Part shown: positions 51,902 to 52,194 of the stretch, in pieces
Numbering within the stretch: the stretch's first letter is position 1
Layout of the letters: every line of letters starts with the position of its first letter
Assembly (NCBI GenBank): GCA_959596515.1
Contig: CAUFXR010000006.1
Coordinates: forward strand, 1-52,194
Source of the DNA: an uncultured Oscillospiraceae bacterium
Lineage (GTDB): Bacteria; Bacillota; Clostridia; Oscillospirales; Acutalibacteraceae
DNA: 52,194 bases
Direction of reading: 5' to 3'
Notes under the pieces: generated by a model
The model's database searches: none
Told to the model about the DNA's origin: nothing
What the model saw: the letters and a program-made list of their open reading frames with translations, nothing else
Made by a program: the position numbers and the translations under genes

Positions 51902-52194
51902 GCCGTCGGCTTTGGGAAAAGGCAATCTAATGATAACCCGTCCCGCCGTCGGCTTTGGGAAAAGACGATCTGATGATGACCCGTCCCGCCGTCGGCTTTG
52001 GGAAAAGACGATCTGATGATGACCCGTCCCGCCGTCGGCTTTGGGAAAAGACGATCTGATGATGACCCGTCCCGCCGTCGGCTTTGGGAAAAGACGATCT
52101 GATGATGACCCGTCCCGCCGTCGGCTTTGGGAAAAGACGATCTGATGATGACCCGTCCCGCCGTCGGCTTTGGGAAAAGACGATCTGATGATGA
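51902..52194. repeat. 43-bp tandem repeat array, at least seven copies
   Basis: Units start at 51902, 51945, 51988, 52031, 52074, 52117 and 52160 (GCCGTCGGCTTTGGGAAAAG start of each). The array continues beyond the window. The first unit has a few differences; the others are identical. Copies touch each other with no spacers, so it is a minisatellite and not a CRISPR. Confidence 0.95.

Noticed and set aside
51902..52194. CRISPR array
   Set aside because: Repeats follow one another directly with no unique spacers, and there are no cas genes.

Overview
The window looks like chromosome of a gut-type Clostridia bacterium (Oscillospiraceae/Lachnospiraceae-like). The evidence is strong Shine-Dalgarno sequences, a Clostridia-style feo locus with a FeoB-associated Cys-rich peptide, actin-like ParM/amidoligase/methyltransferase modules of the Tn1549-like ICE type, and a Tn916-style sigma/HTH/Xis/Int end. 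No species can be named.

Left chromosomal part (1-12,450): an FGGY sugar kinase, two small membrane proteins, an AEC permease and an iron-type alcohol dehydrogenase are followed by a broken leucine-rich-repeat surface protein. A convergent operon then holds an FAD desaturase/isomerase-like enzyme and its flavin/2Fe-2S reductase, with a TetR regulator above an 18-bp perfect palindrome. A 37-aa TetR fragment at 12,448 marks where mobile DNA cut in.

Mobile-element graveyard (about 12,558-41,557). (a) 12,558-21,198 holds two diverged copies of an ICE end (ParM, a 91-aa protein, a ribbon-helix-helix protein, and a hairpin-rich non-coding end). The second copy keeps a C5 methyltransferase and an amidoligase, and a GHKL ATPase without its N-terminus lies between the copies. 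(b) An initiator tRNA-fMet stands at 21,199. (c) 21,581-29,545 is a mostly minus-strand block: three metallophosphoesterases, a resolvase-fold protein without its catalytic residues, a RelB-like protein, a divergent XRE pair and several unknowns. (d) 29,940-35,408 is a tightly coupled plus-strand operon: an inactive resolvase-like protein, a large serine recombinase with a novel C-terminus, two proteins carrying related domains, and two ParB/sulfiredoxin-fold proteins. (e) An AAA ATPase cassette is flanked by copies of the operon's 3' end and terminator. (f) The element end follows: sigma-like protein, HTH protein, a structured intergenic RNA candidate, Xis and a tyrosine integrase, next to a tRNA-fMet pseudogene and an intact tRNA-fMet at 41,558.

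Right chromosomal part (41,706-52,194): small ORFs, then an iron-uptake locus (DtxR-like regulator, Cys-rich peptide, FeoB, FeoA, FeoA) with several TTAG...CTAA operators. A ROK repressor, a small membrane protein, a Cdd1-like protein, YaaA and a Gfo/Idh/MocA dehydrogenase follow. Intergenic tandem repeats with periods of 69, 67 and 43 bp occur at three sites.

The best candidate for an undescribed system is region (d), probably controlled with region (c) through the XRE pair. All coordinates and functions are read by eye; no database was searched.
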